In this document: positions 21,265-33,600 of the stretch, in pieces
How positions within the stretch are numbered: the stretch's first letter is position 1
Layout: each line of letters opens with the position of its first letter
From: Primulina eburnea
Lineage: Eukaryota; Streptophyta; Magnoliopsida; Lamiales; Gesneriaceae
Reading direction: 5' to 3'
NCBI RefSeq assembly: GCF_022965805.1
Contig: NC_133116.1
Coordinates: forward strand, 8,266,601-8,330,600
Length of the DNA: 64,000 bases
Made by a program: the position numbers and the translations under genes
Notes under the pieces: generated by a model
The model's input: only the letters and a program-made list of their open reading frames with translations
Told to the model about the DNA's origin: nothing
Database searches by the model: none

Positions 21265-22833
21265 TGTCACGCCCCGAGACCGGGGTTAGTCGACACCGAC
21301 GTTATTTAACAATCATATAATTGCTAAACAACAAGCTTCGTAGTACAGTATAAACCAAAACCAATTTATATTATAAATATCATAAAAATAGAATCGTCTT
21401 TACAATAGTAACTATGAAACGATAAAAATCCACGGAAGGGTTTATAACTTGAATTAAAAACTCACAAGATCATATTTTTAATTAAAATTCTTCATGCGTC
21501 CACTATCATCCCCAAAACTGGTGTTTGATTCTTTTTTCTTTATTTCTTCTTCTGATTTTTCTGGGAAGGGTAAAGTAAGGGGTGGCCCTTCGAGCACAAT
21601 ATAACAACATGCATAATTTCGAAAATCGCATGACTTGTATAACATCATTCATAACACATGCATAACAATGACTTGACACTGAAATTTCTCTACTTTCAAT
21701 GGTTTACTGATATCAGTCCCTACTTTTTACTTCTTTAAGGGGGCGAGGCCATATAGCGATTACATCCCTACCGCGTAAAGGTCATGTCATGGTTGGGATT
21801 CCCTCCCATATCAAGGTGAATACTCACAGTGCCCAAAACCATATTACAACCAACACAAGAATGGAGTAGAAAAAGAACATGTACTCGACCCCATTTTTGA
21901 AAAAACGAAATAAATATGCATATACAAAAGTTTAATCTTTAAAACAAGCCCACTTACCTTAGATTGAAAGAAAATGTGAAGAACTCGAAAATCATAGAAG
22001 AATCATGCAACCGACACATCGAAAACGCAGCAGCACATCTACCGAAAAATCAGTCGTCTTATAAAATTTGTTGTGCCTTATTTCACCATTGGATCGGGCT
22101 CAAACTTTGACATTACATTCACAAGTAAGTCAAATGAATTATGAAATGTGGAGATCGGGTTTGAAAGACGTTTTATCCTGTTTATGGATGAAAAACCTTA
22201 TATATGATGTTCTCGCCTATAATATGAGCAGTTTTCTTGCGAAGGCCGTTGGATTTGGCCGAATTTTAGATATGTTATTCGAAACATATTGAAGCATATT
22301 TTGAACTGTGGAGATTGGATTCCGCGCACCCAAGAGAGAGAAACAAATTTCTGAACTTTGGACTGAATTTTGATGACTGCAGCAGAATTTTGGAGAGCAA
22401 AATTTCGAAAATTCTTGGAAAAGATTAGAGAGAATTTTCAAAAATCTTGTATAAATGGTGAGAAATTTGAATGGGAGGGTCCTCTTATTTATAGCGGTGA
22501 GGTGAAAATCCTACCATAATTCGATTGATATTATTTCCAAAATTTGGAGATGTTCATTTCATAAATTTCGAGATACTCCTTCCATAATTATTGATATGCT
22601 TCCTTGTAAAAAAAAATTTGACTTGTATATAATATTTCCTTTCAATTAGGTGGATGTTCAGCCTTAATTTATCGTGTATCTTGCACTGAATTTCGAATTA
22701 CATATATTTATTGGCTTGAAATTTAAAATACCATGTATTATTTAATATTTTCGAATTTATTATAAATCGAAAATAAATTCTTATACATGTTTATATTTAA
22801 TTAATTACATACCAAAAAATTTGGATTCTCACA
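21265..22833 (-). mobile_element. solo LTR, chromovirus/gypsy-like
   Basis: 1569 bp, TGTCACGCCCC at the left and TCTCACA at the right, flanked by a perfect 5-bp duplication ATACC (21260-21264 and 22834-22838). Read on the minus strand it starts TGTGAGAATCC and ends GGGGCGTGACA, and a TATAAATAAG box lies near 22480, so the LTR points left. No PBS, polypurine tract or coding region adjoins it, which fits LTR-LTR recombination. Confidence 0.82.
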
Positions 22834-23200
22834 ATACCTTTCGACTAGAAGAAGATGTGGCATAGGAATTTTTAATCTACGAACCTCCATAAAAATTTGT
22901 ACTTCTTTATTTTATCACATTTATTTATTGTTGATATTTTGAGATGTATTGTTGGAATATTTTATTTATTCTATAAAATACCAAAAATTTGTATACAAAT
23001 TGTTTGATAAAATGTTTCAACTAAAATATTTTTATACATTCAACTTACACATCTTTTAAATATTTCACAAAATGTTTAATCAGTTTTACAGAGATTATTT
23101 TGAGCGAGTTCTGCTTGATATAACATCAAATTCAATTTAATTTCTTGGTGTTCAATATTCCAAGTATTGATTTATTGTAGCTCAATTCGTGTCCCTCGCC
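22834..23200 (+). repeat. LTR-like remnant, right part
   Basis: Continuation of the host LTR remnant interrupted by the solo LTR: the joined text across ATACC reads smoothly into TTTCGACTAGAAGAAGATG, parallel to the 38700 region. Confidence 0.5.
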
Positions 23201-23808
23201 AATCTTAACAGAACCTTTTATAAATGAGGTAAATGTGCTCGAGTTTTTTTAACATGGGTTAAATGAGCTCCGTTCTTTTTTTAAAAAAAATTAAAGATAT
23301 ATTAGATTATGAATAAGTTTTAGAAAGTTTTATGTCTTTCAAACGTTTCGTATGCGATCCAGTTTAATCAGCCCAAATTATTAGTATGCCATGACAATTT
23401 ATTCAATTATCAATTTTTAATATTAATATTCATTTGTACGCGTTGCGTGATTATACAATTGAATATTTTTATTTAAACATTGTACTTTTTGTTGTTTCCA
23501 AATGAATGATTTTTACATATTTTTATTAGGAGTAATATAATTTCTAAAAAAATTTAAAATATACGTATAAAATAAGATTGAATTTAAAATTATAGATAAA
23601 GATATGATTGAATATTTAAAAAAAAATTATTTTATGAAATTTAAAAAAATCATCAATAAAATTATATGAAAAATGTATAATTATAATTTTAAATAAAATT
23701 TTACCAAATTAATTAAAGAATAGGTAGTAACTTAATTCAATAATAAGATAAATATAAATTTAGATAAGATGTGACCCCAATCCATTACGTCAAAACGTAG
23801 TTAACTTT
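23201..23808. other. AT-rich intergenic sequence
   Basis: Low-complexity AT-rich DNA with no gene, RNA or clear repeat boundary seen. Confidence 0.5.
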
Positions 23809-23955
23809 GGCAAAAATTTGTGTTAGACGGTCTCACGGGTCGTCTTTGTGAGACGGATATCTTATTTGGGTCACCCATGAAAAAATATTACTTTTTATGC
23901 TAAGAGTATTAATTTTTATTGTGAATATGGGTAAGGTTGACCCATCTCACACCCC
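23809..23955 (-). mobile_element. foldback MITE, family 2, truncated copy
   Basis: Starts GGCAAAAATTTGTGT and contains AGACGGTCTCACGGGTCGT. It then follows the same interior as the inverted copy at 42631-42809 (CTAAGAGTATTA, TTGTGAATATGGGTA). The right inverted repeat is mostly missing. Confidence 0.75.
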
Positions 23956-26350
23956 AGGAGTGAACCGTATTAATTCAATATGATGTAAAATTTATTATCA
24001 AATCTTTTTTTTCGTTGCCAACCTTATTTCCTCGATGAAAAATTGGCGTGACATCATAAAAATCACTTAGTTATCAAAAAATATGACTAAAAACCAACGT
24101 AAAACAAAATTACATAACTAACATCCAACTTTTGATAAATTAGACGACGAGAACAAAAGCATGACAATCATCTGTCATTATATTAAGATTAATAAACGTA
24201 ATAATAATAAATGAATTATATTTTAAGTGATAGTAGTAAGGGGTGATTTAATTGGTCAAGTATATTCTCTCATTGTTTACATTCTCTCGTACGAATATTG
24301 CCTTGTCTAATATACCAATCAACCCTCTAATTATTTACAAAAAAGGGGCCTCTAATTATTTACAAAAAAGGGTGTTGGATGCTTGTGTCAACCTACCATG
24401 TTCTTATTGGCTAAGAAATTAAAAAAATAGATTAATTTAATCTCAATAAGATCATGTTAATATTAATTATCGACCCATTATTGTTCAAGTAATATTGAAC
24501 ACTTAATGTCGTATTTTGGTATCAGTTAAATATGGATGTCGTCCCGCAAAGAATGAATAATTTAGTATCACACTAAATACTGTAATTAGAATAATATTAA
24601 ATTTATTCATAAAATTAAAAATATGAGATTTTTAATATAAAATAGAATTTCACATAATTAACCTACGATTAACGAGAATTATAAAGGGGAAAATCAATAA
24701 GAGACGAATGTTAGAAGTTCGATTTCACTTGACTATCCTTTATGATTAATTTCTGTTAATCTTTATATCATAAATTCTTCTAGTTTATTAGCTACTAATT
24801 ATTAATCTTTCCTACTTCATCTCCCAAGAGATAAGTATAAATTAATTATTTAATAAATATGACGATTGAATTAATAATCAATTAATTGAACGCTTTCAAT
24901 TCGAGAAAACACAAATAAACCAACCACCGAAGAATTAGAATATGTTAATTAAAAAATCAAACCATAATTTTCAGTAAAGCTACGTCGGCTTTCTAGAAAA
25001 AAAAATTAGTTCATAACGAATTTAAAATCAAAACAAAAAATGTTCTCGAGCATATTCAAAGATCGAGGGGCGGAGAAAATAGAACGAAGATCGATGGCAC
25101 TTCTCTGTCCCTAGATGATGCATCTTATCTCTTCGTGCAGTTGTTCTTCGATCCTTGTCCTCTCTTGAGTCGACTCCTCCATATGTCAGTTTAAAATTGC
25201 TCTTGATAATGTTTTTTGCAGCCTAAAACTCTAGTCATTTTCGCATAGGACTCTCAGCGCCTCACGTTCATCGTAATTTCGGCGACTTCAGACGCTAAGG
25301 TGCCGCATGTATGACGCAAAGGTGCGAAATTTCTTCTTGTGTTTCTTCATGGCAGACACTTAGGCGCTTGTTCTGCGGCGTTTCTTCAATATTCTGCGTC
25401 GAGGCACCACTTAGACAACGCTATGGCGCCTCTCTCACGACTTTCACATACTCTTGGTTTGTTCAAATTATATCAAGTCTTTCAATTCTTATCTGCTTAG
25501 TATTTTTCTCATCCTAAACATCTCAAACTCTTTTAATTTATTTTATCCTTCAAACACAAAACAAACCACAAAAACACATAATACTACTCCAAACTAGCAT
25601 AATCCAATCAAATTTTCATCACAAATTACGTGCGAAAATCGCATTTATCACTTCCCACAATTTGGGGTAATTTACATGCTTTGGGAAGGTAGATATAACT
25701 GAGAAATTGTGTATTTGACTTTAAATCATGTTCATGGTTCTTTATTTTGGTTTAATATTGCCTGATTAAACTATATTGGAAGGGATCGATGGAAATCTTG
25801 TGTTGTTATTTTTGTTTTTTCACATGGTGACCTGAGTCGACCTGTTTACAGATTTTATATGACTATTTGCTTGATGAGAATCTTAAATTATTACTTTTTT
25901 TTTTCTTGTTTTGTCATTCCATTATCTATCATCTTCCTTTCATATATACATATAGATATAATCGAACTCAGGTGTAAATTTGAGTTAATTACCATTCTAT
26001 CCATTCGGAATCTGAAACCAAATTCGATCCACATCAAAATATCCGTACTGGAATACCTGAATTAAGGAAAAAAAGAATATTGGTTGTGTTAGTTGCCTGT
26101 TTTTAGAAATGAATAATATATATTAAAAACAAGAACAAAAAAGTCTCAAACCATTTTACATTCATACTGAAGCGACTATCTTGGGACCAATCAGAAATAC
26201 AGATTAATAATTTTAAAAAAACACAATCCATTCCTGTAAATGATCATCAAAAGCAGCGGAAAAATAAGGGTACTGAAACGTCGATTTATATGAATAAAAT
26301 GTTTGGGCCCCCAAGAACAAAGGGCGATGTACAGATTATGTATTCGCACT
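23956..26350. other. intergenic, AT-rich, no gene seen
   Basis: Holds a 25-bp tandem duplication at 24325-24374. At 25230-25440 there is a GC-richer patch with repeated GGCGC-type words, perhaps part of an unrecognised repeat. The last 250 bases are the probable 3' UTR of the BRO1 gene, which reads leftward. Confidence 0.4.
24325..24374. repeat. 25-bp tandem duplication
   Basis: Two direct copies starting CTCTAATTATTTACAAAAAA at 24325 and 24350. Confidence 0.85.
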
Positions 26351-28260
26351 TCACAATTTGAAAACAAGTGTTCGTTCCCATTTCTGGGGTTGATAAGGGA
26401 TCGGACCAACAATTTTTACAGCTTGAGGTGAAGGCAGTTCACTGTGATGAGGGACTTTCTTGTGCCACACAAACTCATTTTCGTACTCGTATTTTTTAAG
26501 CGACTCAGTCATGTCATCAAATACTTGCTTGTAAACTTGTTTCCAAGAATCTTCTCTTGGTTGGTATTTCTGTAAATTTGACAATGCCCTGTGAAGAACT
26601 CCTATCGCGGTGCCAATTTTACCTTCGTTTTTAAGGCTTTCCGCGAGGTGTTTGTAACTCTTTAATTCATGCAAATTTTTGCAACTCAACACAAAATCCT
26701 GCAGAGGACATAAACACGACGCAAATCAGACATAACTCCTCATATTTAACATAGCCATTGTCTCTCCACGTCACAATTCAAATGAATTTCATTATTTCTT
26801 CCCATCAGGATTGGCATTTATATGTGTTAAGACTTACGACCACCATTTAAAAATATTTTGGGAATTTAGGTTGTATCATATGCTTGAAGTAAAGTGCATA
26901 CATACCATAAAGCGAGGCGAAATATCCTTGCATTCTTTGGTGGTGATTTGCAGGTTATCAATAGCTTTAGCCACGAGATCTGTCACACCATAATGCAACT
27001 TTGCTAAAAGGCCACCAGTATTGCCGTTCTCTTCGGCCTTCCTAGCAGCTACAGCCTAAATATTTTCAAGCGAGCATTGTATTTAGCCATCACAAGGGAA
27101 ACACAAAAGCTTTATAAGCATAAATGATCAAATAAACACAAGTATAACTATATTTGAGCAAACCTGTGCTTCGGCCAAGCAAATAAGACTCATCACAGAA
27201 GACACGTGAGACATGGCTTCAGGAGGCTTTTCTTGTGTACCAACTATGTGATTAAGAATTTCTTCATCTAAATAGGAATAAACTCCAGCAGCTTTTCGGA
27301 AAAGGGTAGTAGAATGCACTAGGTCTGCAACAACAAATGAGAAAATAAGAAAAGCATTACCACCAGGGAGTGAGTACAGGAATTTGGGAGATAGTTGCGA
27401 GATGGGATGGGATGGGAAGGTGAGTGGTATGGATTTTGGCGTCCAAAACTTGCAGTTTTTCTAATAAAAATATTGAACTTTAAAATAAATTTTGTTCAAA
27501 GGGGCGATTCCCCCTGCAGGTTCCACCCCCGATCACCACTGATCCTTTTGGAATCCCAGTGTAATGGAAAAGTTAATCTTGCCTGATGGTAAAACTTCCA
27601 AAGCTTGCTCACGAAGCATTGCACCGTATACAAATAATGTCATTCCAAGTTCAAAGTAAAGATTATCAAACTGATAAAATTTTGGACCAAGGTTGAAGAT
27701 GGATGGTGAAGTGAGAACACTGCTCCATCTAATTTTAAGATCTGAAATCCATGAATTCATTCGGCGATTGTGGTCTATCAAATTGACGTGGTAAACGAGG
27801 TTCTCTAATAAAGGCAAATAATATTCCATCTTCTGAATGTCCTGAAACAATAAACTTCGTAAACATTAGAGTACTATATTACCATGCAAAGTCACAACTA
27901 GATAATGATTGTTTGTGCACATGTCGCAACTATAACTCCTCGATGATCTTAGGATCAAGTGTATGCCCGGTATCAAAAGCTATTATTGATGATACTGGTC
28001 TAATTCAAAATTTTCATTTTATTCCGCAGCCTAAGTACCACATCTTATTGCTGCCCATAAAATTACAACATATGATACCAAAAGTAGTTTACCTGTTGAC
28101 AACGGGAGGTAAGACCTCCGGACATTTCCCTCGCAATAGCCGCGGTAACAAGGCTTTTCTCATTGATGGACTCCTCCATTGCTCTACGCTTGGAGCTCAT
28201 CTCCTTAAGTTGTTCGAGTGTGACAGAATCACTTGCTAAAAAGACATTTTCATACTCAAT
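26351..28260 (-). CDS. BRO1-domain protein (first exon not located)
   Basis: Exons on the minus strand: 28260-28093, 27841-27583, 27324-27164, 27055-26906, 26698-26351. All phases agree and give 361 residues. Recognisable BRO1-like blocks are TLEQLKEMSSKRRAMEESIN, AIAREMSGGLTS, YYLPLLENLVYHV, FELGMTLFVYGAMLREQALE, KPPEAMSHVSSVMSLICLAE, AKLHYGV, and the C-terminal PYQPQKWERTL. BRO1/Alix proteins bind ESCRT-III on endosomes; the plant proteins of this short type are uncharacterised in detail. The third intron (27582-27325) starts with GC instead of GT. Exon 28260 begins in phase 0 and lacks an ATG equivalent to the family start, so a short exon of perhaps 15-20 codons lies upstream, probably before 29150. 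Confidence 0.88.
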
Positions 28261-29264
28261 CTGGTAATCATCAACATGATACGTATAAACATCAAATACA
28301 GCCAGTTAGAATATAGAAATCGTAGACAAAAAAAGCTTTCTAAGTACCTTTCCTTATCAAAATAGAAACAGTTTTCATGTTTGGATCCTAAGAGGAAAAG
28401 GTGAGTAATTTTTTTATTTCTAAAGGAGAAACGAACTTAGAAGTCCAGATAACAAATTGTTTCGTGAGCACTGTATACAAATATCACTTTTTTAAAAAAA
28501 ATTACTTTAAAAGTGTATTGTAGGGAAAAAATTACTTTTGGTATGACAGCATCTCAATACAGCCAAACTTCACCTACCACATGCAACTTTAGAAACAATT
28601 CTTTCTCATAATACCCGAAATTTTGAAAATTTCGGGTGACTAAAGGTTTGTAACCATTTAGTCATTATTACACTGCCCGGCTGATCTACCAAATCCCAGG
28701 ACTTCTCACAATATAACACACAACATTTGGCAGCAAACATTCGATTTTTGAGGAAATATGTGAATTAAAACTGATCGCACACACGCCACCGCCATTGAAA
28801 ACGAAGAATCCGAACATTCCAATTACCAAGTATTAATTGAATCCCATCAATTCTATTCTAAACAAAATCAATAATATTGATTGGAAAGAAACATAAATTT
28901 AAGTGGAACAGCCATACCAGCTTGGTTCTCAACTTTGAAAGGCCTGGATAACTTATCATCATCTTCACACCTCAATACCCCCACAAAGACCCACCAAGAA
29001 AATTCACTATTTTCGAACACAAATTCTTGTTTTTCATCAAAATCCAATCTTTCACCAAGAAGCGTCACAAAACCCTTTCGTTTCGGAATCTCCCAAAACC
29101 CCACCTTTTGCTCAAAGTATTACAAAAATTCAACGCATCCTCATCTGTAAATGGATACACACATTAACAATGCGTAAATATACTAAAAAAAATTATCCAA
29201 ATGTTGGCGGATTCGAGCGACAACCAAATGGCTTCTTTTGCGGGCCGTGTTCCTTGTTGACTAA
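28261..29264. other. upstream region of the BRO1 gene
   Basis: Expected to hold the first intron, the short first exon and the promoter. An open minus-strand stretch at 28868-29104 has no ATG and no BRO1 similarity and may be 5' UTR. Confidence 0.35.
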
Positions 29265-29611
29265 GTGTCGTTTGCTATAAGAAGTTACAATTAAAAAAAT
29301 GTTTTTATAAAAAAAAAGTGTTTTTTTAATTTTTAACTTGTTTGAGTAGACTTTTAGTGCTTAAAAAAGCATTTATTTAAATTAAAATTAGAACTTTTTT
29401 AAAAGCCCTATTTTAGAGCTTTTTTCACTAGCTTTTTTAATAACATTAAAAAAGCAATATGTATCCAAACATATTTATTAATTTAAAAAATACTTTTTAT
29501 CTATTCATCCAAACACAATATTAGCATAACTTTTACTTAAAAAATCACTTTTAAAAGCCAACTTAAAAAAACATTTTTTTAATTAAAAATTTTTTGATAC
29601 CAAACGGGCTC
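29265..29611. mobile_element. Tourist-like MITE, family 3
   Basis: Left end GTGTCGTTTGCTAT and inverted right end GAGCCCGTTTGGTAT, flanked by TAA on both sides (29262-29264, 29612-29614). The 347-bp interior is AT-rich and non-coding. Confidence 0.7.
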
Positions 29612-30500
29612 TAAGAACTGTGATTGATTGATTTTTTTTTTTTTTTGGAACAAGTAATCGTGATGATATCGTTCATGGCTGAAGTTAACCGGTCGACTCC
29701 CGCGGGTCCACGTATTTCTTTGGATTTTATATTTTTGGCCCATTTACTTCGTTTTTTATTATTATTTATTTATTTTCAGTCAACTTTAAATTATTTTGGG
29801 AGATGAGTCAACGGTAAATTAATTATTTATTTAGGCTCGAATTTATAATAAAAAATTACACCAATCGATTAATTGATCTTTCTTTTCCTCTCTGTTTCTT
29901 TTATAAAACTAAAAATAACATTTATTTCCTTTACTTTGCTTACTCTTTTTCTTCGAAGAGTTCGAGAAATTTCATGAAAATTATTTGAGTCTAAAATATT
30001 AAAATATTGATATTTTTTCTTGATGAGAAAATAATTGATAGATGATACAAATTAATTGAGGTTGTCTAGATGATTTAAGTTGAATAAATGATTTGATTTG
30101 AATAGGATTTGGAAATTGAAATTACATCAATTTTAAATGTATTTTAAATAAATTATAATTATCGTTTTATCTATATGGATTAGCACAATATGATTTGAAA
30201 TTCATCGAATATAATTTCATTCAAACAATCAAATAACTAGCTTAAAATTCTTATAAGCAAATGCAACCCGAGTTTCTATTTTTTTCCCTAAAAAATTGAT
30301 GTCTCTATTCATGAAGTTTTGGAGATTAAATTGCTCATGATTCCAATTTTTATTATAAGATTTAATCTAAATTTAAATAAAGTTGCAAAATGATCATTAC
30401 GAAATTGTTAAGGTTAAAATGACAATTTTCAAAAGAGACCTATTCGTATGTAGATGTGGTAATTTTTGTTAATTTTAGATGAATTATGTTGTGATTGAAT
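29612..30500. other. AT-rich intergenic sequence
   Basis: No gene, RNA or transposon boundary seen. Confidence 0.5.
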
Positions 30501-32279
30501 TATAGTTTAGAGGGAGATGAATAAACTTTTATAAAATTTTCCCAACTTTGAATTGTTCTTAACAGTTTTTAGGTTGTTAAAAAATATTTTGAACAACTAG
30601 TTTTGCTGGACCGTTGAAAAATGAGTTAATGCAAAAACTGTCTGACTTGACTAGTGATGAACTATATAAACCAATTTGGCTGTTTAACTAGAAAAATCTT
30701 GAAAAATTATTTGCAATCATGTAAAGTGCGCAATGAAATAATATAAATATTTTTATGAATGTTCGGAGATAAAACTCAATGTCACCCTTTTTTCGACTTA
30801 GGAAAGTTTCTACTAAAATATTTTGGTTTTACAACGTCCTGTACAACCTACTTCAGCTAGGACTTATCATTGTCTAAGGTAAAGTTCTTAGTGTTCACTT
30901 TACAAATTTGGATGTTTAAGAACCCTTGATTTATCAGAAAACAATATAATAACCCAATGGTCGGTCTTGACAGCTTGAGTTGTTGATATAGTACAAAATG
31001 ATCTTTGATAATATGATATAAACTAATAAGAGCTTGCTAAGCGAACAACTTGAGATTGAAAGCTTGAGTGTGATCGAATTTCTTATAAAATATGTCGGAT
31101 TAAGACAAATTTGTTGATTTAATAGTTTCAGTGGTCTTATTCTCCAGGAGATATGCATATATATATATATATATAGTTTTCAGTCGTCATGCATATCAAT
31201 AAATGCTCATTTAATGTTCTTTGTGTTTTTGTAATTTTAATCTCTTGATTTGACTGATTGGATTGAGAATATGTATCTATATGCCTTATTTGTTGAGTTT
31301 ATGTGGCATCATGACATTGAGATTTGAATATCGATGTATAAAATAAATGTTTTGTTAGCACACATCGTTTGATGCATACATTGATACATGACATGCACGT
31401 TGAGCTGTGATCCTTGGATACCCTGATATGATTTGATTGGATTTTGGGGTTTGTGAACACAATGCTATGTTTGGTATTACATGACCCTTAAAACATAGAC
31501 ATTTGTGGCCCCGACGATTGATTTGAGATTTGGGATTTGATGGCGCTTCATCGACGCTATCATACGAGTATCCCTTATTGAGGCCGGTGTGCCAGCTCGA
31601 GCATTGATTTGATAGCGCTTCGTTTGATTTTGACATGTGCTCAGTGGATGGGCATATTACCTGATACCTCCACGACATACATGCATTGCATACCATATAT
31701 CATTGTTTAGATACTTGTGGTATATATGATGGTTGTTCCATACGGAGCTTTGCTCACCCCAAGGAGGGCTGTTGTTGTCTTTGTGTGTAGACAATAGCAG
31801 GTACTCTAGGATATCAGGAGACCGAAGAGGGTACTTCTGGAGGGAGTAATAGTTTGGGATGAGGTTTTATATTTTGTTTCCCAGTATATATGTATATGTA
31901 TCTATATACCGGGGCATGTCCCGAGGATATGAGTTGTTTGTATATGATTGGTTTTGATTATGTGTGGGCGAATTTTATGTTATGGGATTTAATACTATTT
32001 TTAGTATTCAAATTAAAGAAGAGATATTTTGAGCTCATTGTAAAGAAAATTTAAACTCGTTTTCCGCTGTAATTAATTAACCCTAATCAGATTGTGTTGT
32101 AATAACGATTAGGAGCTAAGGGCCCCTCACATATTTCTTGTAGCTAGAGTTCAGACATTCCGCGGATTTGTTTCTTTCTAAAACGGCTTGATAGTTTGAT
32201 GCTCTTGTTTGATCTATTTGAACTGATCCAACTCTCTGAAAACCTGAAAATACAATTAAAGAGAGACTAGATTTGAAAC
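30501..32279 (+). repeat. LTR-retrotransposon debris
   Basis: Two recognisable parts. About 30500-31180 resembles 41040-41560 (shared GTTCGGAGA...CCTTTTTTC block and following layout). About 31330-32130 resembles the interior of a chromovirus LTR (CTCACCCCAAGGAGGGCTG, then GTGTAGACAATAGCAGGTA). A TA microsatellite lies at 31157-31176. No coding capacity. Confidence 0.5.
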
Positions 32280-32731
32280 TGTCGGCAGAATTAGTCAAGA
32301 AAGGCAACAAATGTGTATTAAATGTTGGCACAAGTTGCAGAATAAAAAAAACATGGGTCGGTGGAAATTACGTGAAAATTTCAGATAGAAATATGAATAC
32401 GCGTTTTTAACGCGTATTCACACGGACAAGGGGCTCTATAAATAGAGCTCCCCCTTCCTTCTGAAATCATCCCTTCTTCGAGTTTTCTCTCATCCTATTA
32501 GTTCTATAATATTTGTGATGTGTTTGTTCTCCTGTATTAAGAGAGTGTGTGTTCTCTTGGAAACACAGTGAGTGAGTTGTACACCACAAAATATTATAGA
32601 GGAAATTCTTTTCATCTTGCCCGTGGTTTGTACCCTAATAATTTTTAGGGGTTTTCGACGTAAATCTCGGTGTCCAGTTTATTCTTTATTTTCGGGTTTT
32701 ATTATCTCAAATTCCGTACGTGGGACCAACA
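32280..32731 (+). repeat. 5' LTR of element C
   Basis: 452 bp with a TATA box (CTATAAATAG near 32436-32445). It holds an extra palindrome GAATACGCG/CGCGTATTC (32395-32419) that the 3' LTR lacks. Confidence 0.92.
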
Positions 32732-32733
32732 AG

Positions 32734-32745
32734 TGGTATCAGAGC
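32734..32745 (+). promoter_or_regulatory. primer-binding site of element C
   Basis: TGGTATCAGAGC, two bases after the LTR, the initiator-Met tRNA type. Confidence 0.9.
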
Positions 32746-32888
32746 CTAGGTTTAAAATATCTTAAAATTCTGAGTATTCTCTGTGGTTGCAGCCTAGACT
32801 GATCTTCCACATCAGAAAAGATTTTTTGAGATTTTTTTATTTAAAGCGGGATTATTTTGTCCAGTCTACTAAAATTATTGTAGACATA

Positions 32889-33600
32889 ATGGCGGGAAGG
32901 TACGAGATAGCAAAGTTCAATGGAAGCAAATTTATGCTGTGCAAAATAAAGATACAAGCAGTTTTAAGAAAGAAGAATTGCTTGGCAGCTATTGGAGACA
33001 GACCGGTGGAGATTACAGATGATGGAAAGTGGAATGAGATGAATGATAATGTTGTTGTCAATTTACACTTGGCTATAGCAGACGAAGTTTTGTCAAGTAT
33101 CTATGAGAAAAAACATCAAAAATTATCTGGGATACTCTGACAAAGATGCACGAGGTCAAGTCACTACATAATATGATTTTCCTAAAGAGAAGGCTTTATA
33201 CTCTTCGGATGGCGGAATCTTCATCGATGACCGACTATATCAACACAGGGGAAAATGAACGTGCGGAGCTTCTACTTCAAAGTCTACCAGATTCATATGA
33301 TCAACTTATCATCAACATTACCAACAATATACTTATGGGCTTTCTAAGATTCGACGATGTCTTAACTGCGGTTCTCGGAGAAGAAAGCCGGCGCAAGAAT
33401 AAGGAAGATAGGTCGGTAACACAAAGCATACAGAGGCATTACCGATGATAAGATGAAGATTTATGGACCGTGACTCCAGTGGGAGTCAAAGACTAGGTAG
33501 ATCAAAGTCAAGAAGTAAGAAGAAAAAGATTTACTACTTTAAATGTAGTGGTAAAGGGCACTTCAAGAAATAGTGTACGAGTATCGAGAAGAGTTCTAAA
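32889..33600 (+). pseudogene. copia C gag, broken
   Basis: Starts ATG at 32889 with MAGRYEIAKFNGSKF. A frameshift near 33120 is followed by LKRRLYTLRMAESSSMTDYINT, then directly ENERAELLLQSLPDSYDQL. About 25-30 residues usually found between these blocks are missing. The zinc knuckle (KCSGKGHFKK-stop-C, about 33535-33576) has lost its first cysteine and carries a stop. Confidence 0.8.
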
